From positions 62,001 through 126,000 of the forward strand of contig JAETNS010000007.1 in NCBI GenBank assembly GCA_021772015.1: a stretch of 64,000 nt of DNA. The letters run 5' to 3'. This document shows positions 35,716-45,789 of this stretch, piece after piece (the first letter of the stretch is position 1; every line of letters begins with the position of its first letter). The notes below the pieces were generated by a model. It was not told the DNA's origin, ran no database searches, and saw nothing but the letters and a program-made list of their open reading frames with translations. The stretch comes from Prevotellaceae bacterium (lineage in GTDB: Bacteria > Bacteroidota > Bacteroidia > Bacteroidales > Muribaculaceae). Both the position numbers and the translations under genes were made by a program.

Positions 35716-37947
35716 TCACATGTTCCTGCTGAAATAATCCAGCATGCGACCGTAGACCAAGGCCCGCGCGTCACAACCGTTGATAGAATGGTTCATATTG
35801 GGAAACAGGAACATGTCACAATATCTGCCTGTCTCCTGCAGACGGCTTACAAATTCCATCGTGTTTGACAGATGGACGTTGTCATCTGCGGTGCCATGCA
35901 TCAAAAGGAGGGAACACTCGATATTGCCGGCTCTGTTGACAGGCGCGCTCGATTCGTAACCAGCCTCGTTCTCCCCGGGAGTAAGCATGAAACGCTCGGC
36001 ATAGACTGTGTCATAATAACGCCAGGAAGTCACGGGAGCGATCGCCACTGCCGCTTTAAACGGAGAGGCGGGATCTGACACTGCCATCAAGGTCTCATAC
36101 CCTCCATAGCTCCATCCGGCGATTCCGATACGCGACGAATCAACAAACGGAAGTGAGGCGGCATAACGGGCAGCAGCGAGCTGGTCTATAGTCTCATAAT
36201 GGCCGAGGTTGCGATAAACGACATCCCTGAAAGCGGTTCCACGACCACCGGTACCACGGCCATCCATACAGATAACCACGAATCCACGCTCTGCGGCTGC
36301 ATAGTAATCCCAATCCATGCGCCAGCGGTCTGTCACCTCCTGTGATCCCGGACCACTGTATTGCCACATTATAACGGGATACTTTTTAGCCGGGTTGAAA
36401 TCCGCAGGTTTCAGGATATAGCCGTTGAGAGGCATTCCATCGGTAAGGGTGAAGAACTCTTTGCGTGGAAGTGACGCATAACGGGCCGCATATTCGGCAT
36501 TGTCTGTCAATACCCTTACCTCCTTTTCCTTGGTGGTGTACATCGTATGGCGTGGAGGTGTCGACTCGCTGCTGTAATTCACCACATAATAGTTCATAGC
36601 GGGAGAGAATGTCGCCGATGCCCATCCGTGAACCGGTGTTACAGGCATGATCTTCTTCCCTGACTTGTCAATCTTCTGGATGACACGGCTTATGGCTCCT
36701 TTAATCCCTTGGCCATCGAGTAGCTGGGCTGTAGACTGGAAATAGGTGTTACCCTGTTGATCGGAACCATAATATCCTGTGACATCAAAATCGCCGGAAG
36801 TCATCTGGCGCAACTGCTGGCCATTGTAGGAATATTCATAGAGATGATTCCAGCCACTGCGCTCCGACATGATCACAAAGCTCTCAGCGCCCCAATGAAT
36901 CCCTTCATATGCCATCGGATTGAGCCACGCCTTTGACTCTTCGACCAAAACAGACTTCGAGACAGTAGACTTAGGATTCACCGCGAAAACCTCCATCCTG
37001 TTCTGAGCGCGGTTCAATGTAACGGCCATAAGTCTTTCCGAGGTATTCCCTCCATAGGCTATACGGGGTATATACTCGATTGATTTGTCGCCGCCGAGAT
37101 CTATGTCCTTTATCTTGCGTGTCTCCACATCGTAACTGTGGATGGAGACAACAGAATTGGGCTGTCCGGCGACAGGATACTTGTATGAGAACAATCCCGG
37201 ATACAATGCGTATTCTTTTGTAGGCTCGCAGTAGCCCTCATACAAAGAGAATGTGAATTTCGGCACCTGCTCCTCGTCATAACGCAAGTAGCAGAGGGTG
37301 GAGTTGTCAGGAGCCCAGGCCATCGAACAGTCAGTAGAGAATTCCTCCTCATAAGTCCAGTCAGGAATACCATTGATTATCTTGTCAATGACACCGTCCT
37401 TTGTCACGGCAACCTCCGAATCGTAGTCTATCTTCTTGATGTATATGTTGTTGTCAACAACAAAGGCGACCATTCTGCCATCCGGGGAAAAAAGAGGAGA
37501 CTGCTGTAGCGGGAACTGTTTGGATAACGGGCGCAATATATTGCGTTTTATCTCAAACACATGCCAGTCTGCCTTGAAAGAACGGCGATACACAGGGGTC
37601 TTGGCCGTGTACAGAAGTATCTTCGACCCATCCGGACTCAAGATGAAACTCTCGACAGATTTCACGGAATTTTCACGTGTATGCGTTACATCAAGCACCG
37701 TCTCGATGAGTTTTCCAGAAGCGGTCTCATAACGTTCTATCGTTTTCCCATCTTTACCAAGCAGCAGATAGCTCTCCCCGTCAGGAAGATATGTGAAGCT
37801 CTTGGGCGAGTCGGGGGTATTGCCGGGATAGACATACTTTGCTATCCCGTCGACATCTATCTTGGCCTGCGCACAAACGATGCCGGCCCCCAAAGCGATG
37901 GAGGCCGCCACACAGGCAGTCATTCTAATCAATTTCTTCATTTTCAA
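35716..37947 (-). CDS. Dipeptidyl peptidase IV (S9B serine peptidase)
   Basis: A 743-residue exported peptidase that removes X-Pro dipeptides. It has a signal peptide (ending near VCAQA), an eight-bladed beta-propeller with the DPP IV double-Glu motif (DWTYEEEF) that holds the substrate N-terminus, and a C-terminal hydrolase domain with catalytic S613 (GWSYGGY), D688 (GTADDN) and H720 (NMNHSI). It is related to the Porphyromonas DPP IV involved in peptide nutrition. It lies 16 bp after the coiled-coil gene and is probably read with it. Confidence 0.95.
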   Translation of the reverse strand: MKMKKLIRMTACVAASIALGAGIVCAQAKIDVDGIAKYVYPGNTPDSPKSFTYLPDGESYLLLGKDGKTIERYETASGKLIETVLDVTHTRENSVKSVESFILSPDGSKILLYTAKTPVYRRSFKADWHVFEIKRNILRPLSKQFPLQQSPLFSPDGRMVAFVVDNNIYIKKIDYDSEVAVTKDGVIDKIINGIPDWTYEEEFSTDCSMAWAPDNSTLCYLRYDEEQVPKFTFSLYEGYCEPTKEYALYPGLFSYKYPVAGQPNSVVSIHSYDVETRKIKDIDLGGDKSIEYIPRIAYGGNTSERLMAVTLNRAQNRMEVFAVNPKSTVSKSVLVEESKAWLNPMAYEGIHWGAESFVIMSERSGWNHLYEYSYNGQQLRQMTSGDFDVTGYYGSDQQGNTYFQSTAQLLDGQGIKGAISRVIQKIDKSGKKIMPVTPVHGWASATFSPAMNYYVVNYSSESTPPRHTMYTTKEKEVRVLTDNAEYAARYASLPRKEFFTLTDGMPLNGYILKPADFNPAKKYPVIMWQYSGPGSQEVTDRWRMDWDYYAAAERGFVVICMDGRGTGGRGTAFRDVVYRNLGHYETIDQLAAARYAASLPFVDSSRIGIAGWSYGGYETLMAVSDPASPFKAAVAIAPVTSWRYYDTVYAERFMLTPGENEAGYESSAPVNRAGNIECSLLLMHGTADDNVHLSNTMEFVSRLQETGRYCDMFLFPNMNHSINGCDARALVYGRMLDYFSRNM

Positions 37948-37963
37948 TAAATCTTATTTCAGA

Positions 37964-39823
37964 TCACCAGAGAAGCATCTGAGCCGGATTATCAGGGGGC
38001 TCCTGACGCACAGGCTCCTTATATCCGAAAGCGTCATCTTGTGTCTCGGTTGTCTTCTGCTTTCGCTGTCGCCTGGGCTTGGGGGTATTTTCAAGAGCCG
38101 GAGTAGCGATCAGCCAGTCGGTGCTGTCAAGTAAAGAGAAGCCATTGTCATCCTCTTCGTTTTTCTCCACTTTCTTTTTGGGCGGTTCCGATTCCACGGC
38201 AGGACGCGGTTTAGGGGGGCGCCCCCTACGCGGACGGGCAGGCACCACGGTTTCAGGCTCGGGCGTGACAAGCTCGGGGAGATCGAGAGTCAGATCCAGC
38301 TCCTCACCTGCTACAGACACTGACGGTATCTCTATCTCAATTTCTGATTTCTGTGGTTCGGGATCAGAGGAAGCAGGCAATCCCTTGACAGCCTTCAGCC
38401 GATCAATCTCCGACATCAACGCACTTTCAACCTGCGTTTTCTCAAACTGCGCGGTCTCCACCGCTTTCCTTAAAGAGTCGGTCTGATCCTCAAGACGGCG
38501 GATTGTCTCGTCCTTTATCCTCAAGGTGGTGTTTTTTGTCAGAATGTCGGTGTCTTTTGCCCGGATGATCTCATCTTTCTCCATAAGCTCATCCTTCTGA
38601 CGACGAAGCTCGGCATCGTTGATCCTCTGGCTTTCCTCCAGCTTCATCACCTGTTCCTGAACCTCACGGACAATTTTCAGATCTTCCTGGGCCTTCGCGA
38701 GTCGCGTGTTGACAATGGCAAGCTGCTCAGCCGAATCCTTCAGTTCGGCCTGTGAGGCTGTGTAGCGCGCTTCCATTTCCTGCGCCGCCGAGCGGGCCTC
38801 CGAAGCGCGTAAATTGAGATCATTGACCATCGCCCGACTCAGCTCATCCTTCGCCTTGGCCTGTTCCAACGAGTCGCGCATTACCGCCAGCTCTTTCTCC
38901 AGTTCGGCCACTCTCGCATTGCCTGTCTCACTGCCATCGGCAAGAACCGACAGTTCCGCTATTTTCTTTTCGGCAGCCTTAAGCGACTCCTCCGCCGAGA
39001 TCCTGCGGGATTCCGATTCAACAAATTTGCTTTCAGCGTCGGCACAGACCGTCTGCGCCTCAGCCACTTTTTTCTCAAGCAACGCCTCCTTATCCCGCAA
39101 CTCCTCCTCACGGGCATTCAATACTGCCTCGCGCTCGGCGAGGCCTTCACCGAGAGAGTCCATGTCACGGTCTGACATGGCCGCAAGACGGAGCTTGTTG
39201 GCCATCGACTTGTTTTCAAGGATGTATTGTTCGTTCTCGGCCTCTATCGAGGCAAGTTGTTTTTCAAGCTCATGGACGCGTTCAGACAACGCCCGTTTCT
39301 GGCGTTCGGCGCTCAGCTGTAGATTTTTCGCGTTTGAGTTGCCTTCTTCCTCCTTGCGGGCCTTCTGGCGCAGTTCCTCTATCTGATCCTGGAGTTTCAG
39401 GCTGTCTGACTGATAACGCGCATGGATACGACGCTCGACAGTCTTCTCAAAATGGTCGAAATAATCTTTCATAGACTTGTCAAGGGCATCAAACAAAATC
39501 TGTCTCTGCCTTGCCGGATCAACACTTTTTTGCAGGAATTCAGGAAGAGCGCTGTTGAACACCTCGACCACACCGTCAAAAATGGCCGACGCGTCGGGTC
39601 TCGCGTCATTCTCTGAATGATTCATTGTAGAATCGCAATGGTCATTCCCGTCCTCAACAGACTTTCCGACAGCAGGGACCTCAATGTCCGCACCATCCTG
39701 TGAATCAGGGAGGACACGGCGACGCAAGGGGGTGACGGTCGCGTCTATTCCCTCCACATCCATCTCGTCATCTTCGGCGGAGGAAAAACCCATCGCCTTT
39801 TTCATCATATTGAGGAATCCCAT
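37964..39823 (-). CDS. Long coiled-coil protein with basic C-terminal motif
   Basis: A ~619-residue cytoplasmic protein; I start at 39823 (MGFLNMMKKAMGFSS), because the longer frame to 39898 begins in Gly/Ala-rich sequence. Residues ~90-140 form a conserved-looking helix pair; ~145-500 are nearly continuous heptad repeats (coiled coil) rich in Glu/Lys/Ala; the C-terminal part is Pro-rich and contains RPRRGRPPKPRP, an AT-hook-like DNA-contact motif. A role in chromosome or envelope organisation is possible. Its promoter box is at 39916-39923, with a leader of ~85 nt. Confidence 0.75.
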   Translation of the reverse strand: MGFLNMMKKAMGFSSAEDDEMDVEGIDATVTPLRRRVLPDSQDGADIEVPAVGKSVEDGNDHCDSTMNHSENDARPDASAIFDGVVEVFNSALPEFLQKSVDPARQRQILFDALDKSMKDYFDHFEKTVERRIHARYQSDSLKLQDQIEELRQKARKEEEGNSNAKNLQLSAERQKRALSERVHELEKQLASIEAENEQYILENKSMANKLRLAAMSDRDMDSLGEGLAEREAVLNAREEELRDKEALLEKKVAEAQTVCADAESKFVESESRRISAEESLKAAEKKIAELSVLADGSETGNARVAELEKELAVMRDSLEQAKAKDELSRAMVNDLNLRASEARSAAQEMEARYTASQAELKDSAEQLAIVNTRLAKAQEDLKIVREVQEQVMKLEESQRINDAELRRQKDELMEKDEIIRAKDTDILTKNTTLRIKDETIRRLEDQTDSLRKAVETAQFEKTQVESALMSEIDRLKAVKGLPASSDPEPQKSEIEIEIPSVSVAGEELDLTLDLPELVTPEPETVVPARPRRGRPPKPRPAVESEPPKKKVEKNEEDDNGFSLLDSTDWLIATPALENTPKPRRQRKQKTTETQDDAFGYKEPVRQEPPDNPAQMLLW

Positions 39824-39915
39824 TTTCCGTATATTTGCAAGTGTGACGCAGGCCTCCGCGCAAACGCGACCAAGACCGCTGCCGCCGGCGGGCGACACTC
39901 TTATTTATCAGCAAA

Positions 39916-39923
39916 CAAAGTTA
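39916..39923 (-). promoter_or_regulatory. -7 box (TAACTTTG) of the coiled-coil/DPP IV cluster
   Basis: An exact minus-strand TAnnTTTG match ~90 bp before the chosen start at 39823. No good -33 box seen. A divergent box lies 56 bp away. Confidence 0.4.
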
Positions 39924-39978
39924 CGAAAATAAATCTACTTTATCCCTTTCCGGGTGTATATTTTTCATTTGTTTTTAT

Positions 39979-39986
39979 TAACTTTG
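39979..39986 (+). promoter_or_regulatory. -7 box (TAACTTTG) of the WG-repeat gene
   Basis: An exact TAnnTTTG match 43 bp before the ATG at 40030, divergent from the box at 39916-39923. Confidence 0.4.
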
Positions 39987-40029
39987 TCACTGCCCAACCT
40001 TGGGCTGATTCCACCTTAAACATTGATTC

Positions 40030-41280
40030 ATGTCTACGATTCATCACCTCACAATGAAATCAGCCATCGTCATCATATGGATGATTTCCGGTCTCCTGGC
40101 CATCCCCTCGACAATGGCGCAGGAAAAAGCGATAGTCAACTCGATCATAGCCGACGCGTCGGACCTGACCGCCGCGACACACATACAACGCGACCTGCTT
40201 GGACGGCCTTGCGCCCTGGTAAAATTCTCGGTGCTCGCCGACGATGTCAGATTTTCAGGAGACACCGTCCATGTCGAGTACCACGGTTCGGAATACTGGG
40301 TGTACATGCCTGAGGGCACAAAGCATCTTCATGCGACCAGCTCCAAATTCAAACCGCTCCACATCTTTTTCCCGGAATACGACATCTCCGAACTGAAAGG
40401 ACAGCAGACCTATACCGTCGATGTCTCCATACCCTCGAAACGTCCGCAAGGCGCGGCGTTGCTGATGACAGTCATTCCCGCAGACTCGCGTGTGTTTGTA
40501 GACGGACGCGAAATCGAAGTGAGCGACGGTGTTGCCACCACCTATTGCCGTGCCGGCCGCCACGCTTACCGTGTGGAGGCCCAAGGCTACAAGACATCCG
40601 AAGGGAAGTTCTCGATCGCTGACAGGAAAAACTTCAAGACTACCGTGAAACTCAAATCCATAGCCAACCTTAGGGTTCAGCCATTCCGTGGCCCGACCGG
40701 CCAAGTGGGCTTCCGCGACCAGAACAACAAGACCGTTGTAAAACCGGAATTTGACAAGGTGATACCCGCAGGGACTGTCTTCTGGGTGACAAAAAACGGC
40801 AAGTACGGTATGATCGATCAACAGGGAGAAAGGAAAGCCCAGTGCACGTTCGACAATGTGCTTGCCTCGCGCATTGACGGCCTGTTCATTGTAAGCCAGG
40901 ATGGCAAATACGGGATCATGAACGCCAACGGCTGGCTGACAGTACCCTGTATGCTCGACAAGGTGTCTACGACTTCAGCAGAACCGATGGTGGGCATCAT
41001 GGACGGCCAGTTCGGCCTGATAGATGCTTCGGGGGAACTTGTCATCCCATGTGAGAACGAGGAGATCACCGACTTCTTCGACGGCCTGGCGGGCATCAAG
41101 CGTGACGGGAAATGCGGGTTCATAAACAAGAACGGCGAAATCGTGATTCCCATGATCTACGACGGGGTGTCGCACTTCTCCGGAGGCATCTCACGCGTCA
41201 CCCATAACGGCCGTGTATATTTCATCGACAAATCAGGAAATGAGGTAGACATGACCGCCGCGCCAGCCCCGGCGGAATAA
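40030..41280 (+). CDS. Exported PEGA and WG-repeat protein
   Basis: A 416-residue protein with a signal peptide (best from the inner ATG at 40054: MKSAIVIIWMISGLLAIPS). A PEGA-type domain (~residues 135-215: LLMTVIPADSRVFVDGREIEV) is followed by at least five WG repeats (KYGMIDQQGE, KYGIMNANGW, QFGLIDASGE, KCGFINKNGE, then VYFIDKSGN). WG repeats form extended beta surfaces for protein binding; the function is unknown. The gene is monocistronic and its stop directly abuts the stop of the convergent PPDK-like gene (zero bases between). Confidence 0.85.
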   Translation: MSTIHHLTMKSAIVIIWMISGLLAIPSTMAQEKAIVNSIIADASDLTAATHIQRDLLGRPCALVKFSVLADDVRFSGDTVHVEYHGSEYWVYMPEGTKHLHATSSKFKPLHIFFPEYDISELKGQQTYTVDVSIPSKRPQGAALLMTVIPADSRVFVDGREIEVSDGVATTYCRAGRHAYRVEAQGYKTSEGKFSIADRKNFKTTVKLKSIANLRVQPFRGPTGQVGFRDQNNKTVVKPEFDKVIPAGTVFWVTKNGKYGMIDQQGERKAQCTFDNVLASRIDGLFIVSQDGKYGIMNANGWLTVPCMLDKVSTTSAEPMVGIMDGQFGLIDASGELVIPCENEEITDFFDGLAGIKRDGKCGFINKNGEIVIPMIYDGVSHFSGGISRVTHNGRVYFIDKSGNEVDMTAAPAPAE

Positions 41281-44241
41281 TCATGACGGCTTGGCCACGA
41301 CTCCGACACCCTTGCGTCCGTTAATCCCTATCACAAGAGGTGAATCCAACTTTACGATGCGCAGGGTGTCGGACTCATATACAGCCGGTAGTGAGTTCAG
41401 ATAATCGACATCATAATAATCCTCGCCGGAAAACGGGTTGACCGTGAAATATCCCACCCCGAAGGATGTCAGATTCTGGAAAAAGTGAGTGCCCTGTGAC
41501 GGTTCGACCCGATAGTTGGCCAACGATGACTCCACGATAAGACGCGCCCCCGATATATCGGCCCATTTTACAGGTATGCCGAGAGCCTCGTCTGACGATC
41601 CCCATCGTCCCGGTCCGATAAGCACATAGCCTTCACCCGATGCGACAAAATTTTTGTTCAGTCGGGCGATCTCTCCGGCGATCTCCGGATTTCGGAATGA
41701 GGAGAAATTCTCCGGGCGGACATACATGACGGTGCTGACCGTGTCGTTTGTTCCGTGTCCAAGAGCAGTGGAGCTTCTTAAAATCAAATCCGAATTGTCA
41801 AGAGCCAGCACCGACTCGTCCACATCTTCCTTCCGGTCTATTATCGGGCGTATCTGCAACCAGTAGATCCGCCCTTTGAGACTCCCGTCAGGCCTGATAT
41901 TCCCGGCAAACTCAATCTCGACAGGCCTCTGCATAGCGTCCTGTCCGTTTGACAGCATCAAGTCAACAGCTTCAGCAAGCGGAAAGACACTGTCACGCAG
42001 TATGTTTGCGAATGTCACCACCTTGCGCCCCATGCCGATATGGGAATCACGGATCATCTGGTCATCGATATCGAATGTCGACACGAGGTATTTGAGCGCA
42101 TCGCCCGACTTGGCAAAGTCCTGTATGTTCTTTCTGGTTATATTGAACCCGTCATCCACTTTGAAGTTCTCGGGGACATTGTTCAAGTCAAGGGTGTACA
42201 GCTGCCGCTGGGTGTCACGCAGAGCGAGATCAAGGGTCGAGGTCTGCAATACCTTGCCTGGATGTTTTGGGGAGAACCGCAGAGCGACACCTCCGTCTAC
42301 GATATACTTGCCGAGCCCTATTGCCACCTGCGCCACTCCCTCCTCCGTACGCTCGTCGTTTATCGGGTAATAGTTGAGCGAACGTCCCACACCGGAAAAT
42401 GAGGGGAAATAAAATCCGTCATGCTCGTTACCGACAACCTCCTGGATTATCACTGCCATCTTCTCCTGGTCGATGACATTCGAGGTAGCCGACATGTATG
42501 CTTTCGACTCGGCATAGAAGACTGACGCGTAGACACCTTTTATGGCATCGGTCAACACCTTCCTCATCTGCTCCTTGTCGGAAATATGAGGAATCATATA
42601 TGTTGAATAGACTCCGGCGAAAGGCTGGTAATGGGAATCCTCAAGCAGCGATGAACTTCTGATTGCCAACGGCTTGTTGACCACCTCGGTGAGGGCCAGC
42701 AGATCATCGCGCACGCGGTCAGGCAACCGGGCGGCAAGGAAGCGCGACAGGATTTCCTCGTCGGAGATGTCAGACAACGCTATCGGATACAAGTCGTTGT
42801 CGGCCATGAATTCATCGAAGATATCGGTACAGAGGACGACCGTACGCGGTATCGATATGGATACCCCCTTGAAATTGTCAAATTCAGGATGCTTCTTTAT
42901 TATGGAGTCGATAAACGCCAGGCCACGTCCTTTCCCTCCCAGTGATCCTTGACCTATACGGGCGAAATTTGAATAATAGTCGAAACGGTCTTTGCGGAAC
43001 TCCGCGACCACTCCCCTGTTCTTCATCTTCCTGTACTTCACAATCAGGTCAAAGAAGAGTTGCTTCACTTCCGGAGCTTCCTTAAGATCACGGAAACGGT
43101 GGCGGCGGATGACATCGGCGATCGGGAACATCGCGCGGGAATACAGCCAACGCGAGATATCATTGCGGCATGCATGCCAGAGCAGTGTCCCGTCAGGAAT
43201 CTCGAACATTCGCTTCTGCATCTCATTAAGGGAGTGTATGCGCATTATCTCCTCCCCTGTCGCGGGATCCCTCATCACGAAATCACCGAAGCCGAAATTG
43301 CGCATGATCTCTTTCCCGAGATCGACGGGCAGCTTCTTTGAATTCTTGTCGAGGAATATGCCGTTGAACTCCTTGACCAACGGGCCGTTGGCAGTCTCCG
43401 TGGACTCGACGATTATGGGCAAATACGGGTCACGGTTCCTCACCAGACGGGCAAACCGCAAACCTGCTTGCCGGTCCTTTTCTCCTTCACGCATGAAAGA
43501 AACATCGGTGATTATACCGAGCATCTTGTCGCAATATTTCCCATACAGCTCCACCGCTTCCTCGTAATCCCGGGCAAGCATCACTTTCGGACGGCCGCGC
43601 ATGCGGAGCATCTTCTCGTGCTCGTTAAGGGCCTCTGTCGAGAACTCGCGGCTCTGTTTCAAAAGGAATTTGTAAAGATGGGGAAGTATCGAGGAATAGA
43701 ACCTGACCGAATCCTCCACCATCAATATCATCTGGACCCCGACATCAAGCACATCATTCTCGGCGTTCATCTTGTCCTCAAGCAACTTGATTATGGCAAG
43801 CAGCAGATCGACATTACCAAGCCACGAGAACACATAATCTATGCCGCTGAAGTCTTCCGATGCCAGACGGCGTGATACCTCCTTCGAGAATGGGGTCAGC
43901 ACCACAATAGGGACATCGGGAAACACCGATTTTATCTCCTTGGCTCCTATGAAAGTCTCACTGATATCCATGCCCGGCATGGCGATCACCAGATCAAAAT
44001 TTTTCTGGGCCATCATCGCCAGAGCCTCACTTATATGGGAGACCCTTGTGATACGCGGAGGAGAGGAGAGATTGAGCGCGACATATTCATTATAAAGCTG
44101 CTCTTCCACTCGCCCGTCCTCCTCCATCATGAAAGCGTCATAAGGCGAGGCAACGAGCAATACGTTGAATACGCGCCTCTGCATCAGATTCTGAAACGCC
44201 GTGTCCTTAAGATACAACTGGTTTAAAGGCTCTTCATTCAT
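41281..44241 (-). CDS. REC-REC-PPDK_N protein (annotated in relatives as PEP synthase)
   Basis: A 986-residue cytoplasmic protein. Residues ~25-150 form a receiver-like fold without a phospho-acceptor Asp (strand 3 reads LVIAMPGM). Residues ~168-310 form a second receiver with an intact acidic pair (E176, D177) and D246 (IITDVSF). The rest is a PPDK_N/ATP-grasp domain with ARIGQGSLGGKGRGLA, PLAIRSSSLLEDSHYQPFAGVY and RPVEIEFAGN. The phospho-His swivelling domain and the PEP-binding barrel of a true PEP synthase are absent, so that name is doubtful. I start at the ATG at 44241; the frame also opens at a TTG at 44283. It is 100 bp after rpe. Confidence 0.85.
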   Translation of the reverse strand: MNEEPLNQLYLKDTAFQNLMQRRVFNVLLVASPYDAFMMEEDGRVEEQLYNEYVALNLSSPPRITRVSHISEALAMMAQKNFDLVIAMPGMDISETFIGAKEIKSVFPDVPIVVLTPFSKEVSRRLASEDFSGIDYVFSWLGNVDLLLAIIKLLEDKMNAENDVLDVGVQMILMVEDSVRFYSSILPHLYKFLLKQSREFSTEALNEHEKMLRMRGRPKVMLARDYEEAVELYGKYCDKMLGIITDVSFMREGEKDRQAGLRFARLVRNRDPYLPIIVESTETANGPLVKEFNGIFLDKNSKKLPVDLGKEIMRNFGFGDFVMRDPATGEEIMRIHSLNEMQKRMFEIPDGTLLWHACRNDISRWLYSRAMFPIADVIRRHRFRDLKEAPEVKQLFFDLIVKYRKMKNRGVVAEFRKDRFDYYSNFARIGQGSLGGKGRGLAFIDSIIKKHPEFDNFKGVSISIPRTVVLCTDIFDEFMADNDLYPIALSDISDEEILSRFLAARLPDRVRDDLLALTEVVNKPLAIRSSSLLEDSHYQPFAGVYSTYMIPHISDKEQMRKVLTDAIKGVYASVFYAESKAYMSATSNVIDQEKMAVIIQEVVGNEHDGFYFPSFSGVGRSLNYYPINDERTEEGVAQVAIGLGKYIVDGGVALRFSPKHPGKVLQTSTLDLALRDTQRQLYTLDLNNVPENFKVDDGFNITRKNIQDFAKSGDALKYLVSTFDIDDQMIRDSHIGMGRKVVTFANILRDSVFPLAEAVDLMLSNGQDAMQRPVEIEFAGNIRPDGSLKGRIYWLQIRPIIDRKEDVDESVLALDNSDLILRSSTALGHGTNDTVSTVMYVRPENFSSFRNPEIAGEIARLNKNFVASGEGYVLIGPGRWGSSDEALGIPVKWADISGARLIVESSLANYRVEPSQGTHFFQNLTSFGVGYFTVNPFSGEDYYDVDYLNSLPAVYESDTLRIVKLDSPLVIGINGRKGVGVVAKPS

Positions 44242-44343
44242 AGGATTCAGGGATATTTGATTTGGAGGAGATGATAAGATCAATCATGATCCGCGAGGAA
44301 TGGTTGAGGGGACGCGTCTGACATTGACTCGACACCTCATGAT

Positions 44344-44988
44344 TCAAAGGACCTTCAGCGATCTGACCGCCTCCAGGGGATCCTTTGCATGGAAGACATA
44401 ACTGCCGGCGACAAGGATATCAGCTCCGGCTTCCGCAAGCAGTTTCCCGGTAGAAGCATTGACACCACCGTCAACCTCAATCAACGCTCCTGACCCGGCC
44501 GCATCTATCATATGACGCAAGCGACGCGTCTTGTCAACCGCGTTAGCGATGAATTTCTGGCCACCGAAGCCGGGATTCACAGACATGAGCAGCACCATGT
44601 CAAGCTCTCCGATGACATCCTCAAGAAGAGATACCGGAGTCGATGGATTCAACGTGACGGCGGCTTTCATACCGGCTTCCTTTATGGCATGGATCGTCCG
44701 GTCGAGATGGACGCAGGCTTCCTGATGGACATTCATGATAGCCGCGCCGACATCATGCAGACGGCTGACCCATTTCTCCGGCTCGACGATCATCAGATGC
44801 ACATCCAATGGTTTTTCCGAGATCCGGGAAACTGATTCGATGACCGGGAACCCGAAAGAGATGTTGGGGACAAACACTCCGTCCATCACGTCAAGATGGA
44901 GAAGATCGGCATCGCTCCGGTTTATCATTTCCACATCTTTCGCCAGGTTGGCGAAATCAGCCGACAGAAGGGAGGGTGAAACAAGCAT
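44344..44988 (-). CDS. rpe: Ribulose-phosphate 3-epimerase
   Basis: A 214-residue TIM-barrel enzyme interconverting ribulose-5-P and xylulose-5-P in the pentose phosphate pathway. Motifs: PSLLSADFANL, LHLDVMDGVFVPNISFG (metal-binding His and Asp), MSVNPGFGGQKFI and LIEVDGGVN. The length is typical. It lies 53 bp after dedA at the end of the folE-containing cluster. Confidence 0.97.
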   Translation of the reverse strand: MLVSPSLLSADFANLAKDVEMINRSDADLLHLDVMDGVFVPNISFGFPVIESVSRISEKPLDVHLMIVEPEKWVSRLHDVGAAIMNVHQEACVHLDRTIHAIKEAGMKAAVTLNPSTPVSLLEDVIGELDMVLLMSVNPGFGGQKFIANAVDKTRRLRHMIDAAGSGALIEVDGGVNASTGKLLAEAGADILVAGSYVFHAKDPLEAVRSLKVL

Positions 44989-45041
44989 GGTCGGGATTGG
45001 CTTTACATTATTGCATCAGACCGGCATATTCTTGCCGTGTC

Positions 45042-45761
45042 CTATATTATATCTTCATTATTGTCGGTATCGGCAGCTCCGGCATCTGTTTTCTTTCGGC
45101 CTTTCATCGCTTGCCAGACTATAAACAGAATACACAGAAGCAAGAGGCAGAAACCGCCGATCGTGAAATAATGGTTATATTTCTCTACCGACTCAAACAG
45201 CTGCGAGTAGGGAACAGTCTTGCCCAGCCAGTATCCGAGACCGGCCAGCACACAATTCCATACTCCGGCACCAAGAGCCGTGAATATCACAAAAACGCCC
45301 AGATTCATTCTCGCCAGGCCTGCCGGAATAGAGATCAGCTGACGGACAGCCGGGATCAAACGGCCGATAAATGTCGACAATGCACCGTGGTCGTCGAAAT
45401 ATTTCTCAGCTTTCCTGACTTTGGCCTCATCAATGAGGCAGGCATGCCCGAAACGGCTGTTGGCGAAAGCATAGACGATCGGCCTGCCAAGCTCCATTGC
45501 AAGGAAATAATTGACCAATGCGCCCACCACTGCTCCGGCTGTGGCCACAAGAATTATAAGCGCGACATTGAGGTCGCCGCGCGTCACGGCGATATATGCG
45601 GCCGGTGGGACAACCACTTCCGAGGGGAAAGGGAGGAATGAGCTTTCAATCACCATGAAAAGAAACACAAGCATGTAGCTCGCGTTGTTATAGAAAAAAT
45701 CGAGCAGGAACTGGGCGGAAAACCAGTCGCTCATGGCGCATGTTATAAGGAGTTCATTCAT
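45042..45761 (-). CDS. DedA family membrane protein
   Basis: A 239-residue DedA/SNARE-associated membrane protein. Family motifs: ESSFLPFPSEVVVPPAAYIA, GALVNYFLAMELGRP, and FIGRLIPAVRQLISIPAGLARM with the conserved Arg residues. There are about five membrane segments; the C-terminus ends in a basic then acidic tail. DedA proteins act as lipid flippases or scramblases (undecaprenyl-phosphate or phospholipid) in other bacteria. The ATG at 45734 (MSDWFSAQ) is an alternative start. It is 28 bp after folE. Confidence 0.92.
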   Translation of the reverse strand: MNELLITCAMSDWFSAQFLLDFFYNNASYMLVFLFMVIESSFLPFPSEVVVPPAAYIAVTRGDLNVALIILVATAGAVVGALVNYFLAMELGRPIVYAFANSRFGHACLIDEAKVRKAEKYFDDHGALSTFIGRLIPAVRQLISIPAGLARMNLGVFVIFTALGAGVWNCVLAGLGYWLGKTVPYSQLFESVEKYNHYFTIGGFCLLLLCILFIVWQAMKGRKKTDAGAADTDNNEDII

Positions 45762-45789
45762 AATGTTCGTTCATATTTGACTGCGTGGA

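Noticed and set aside
41281-44241. Phosphoenolpyruvate synthase as the gene name
   Set aside because: The phospho-His and PEP-binding domains are missing, so the name would claim an activity the sequence does not support.
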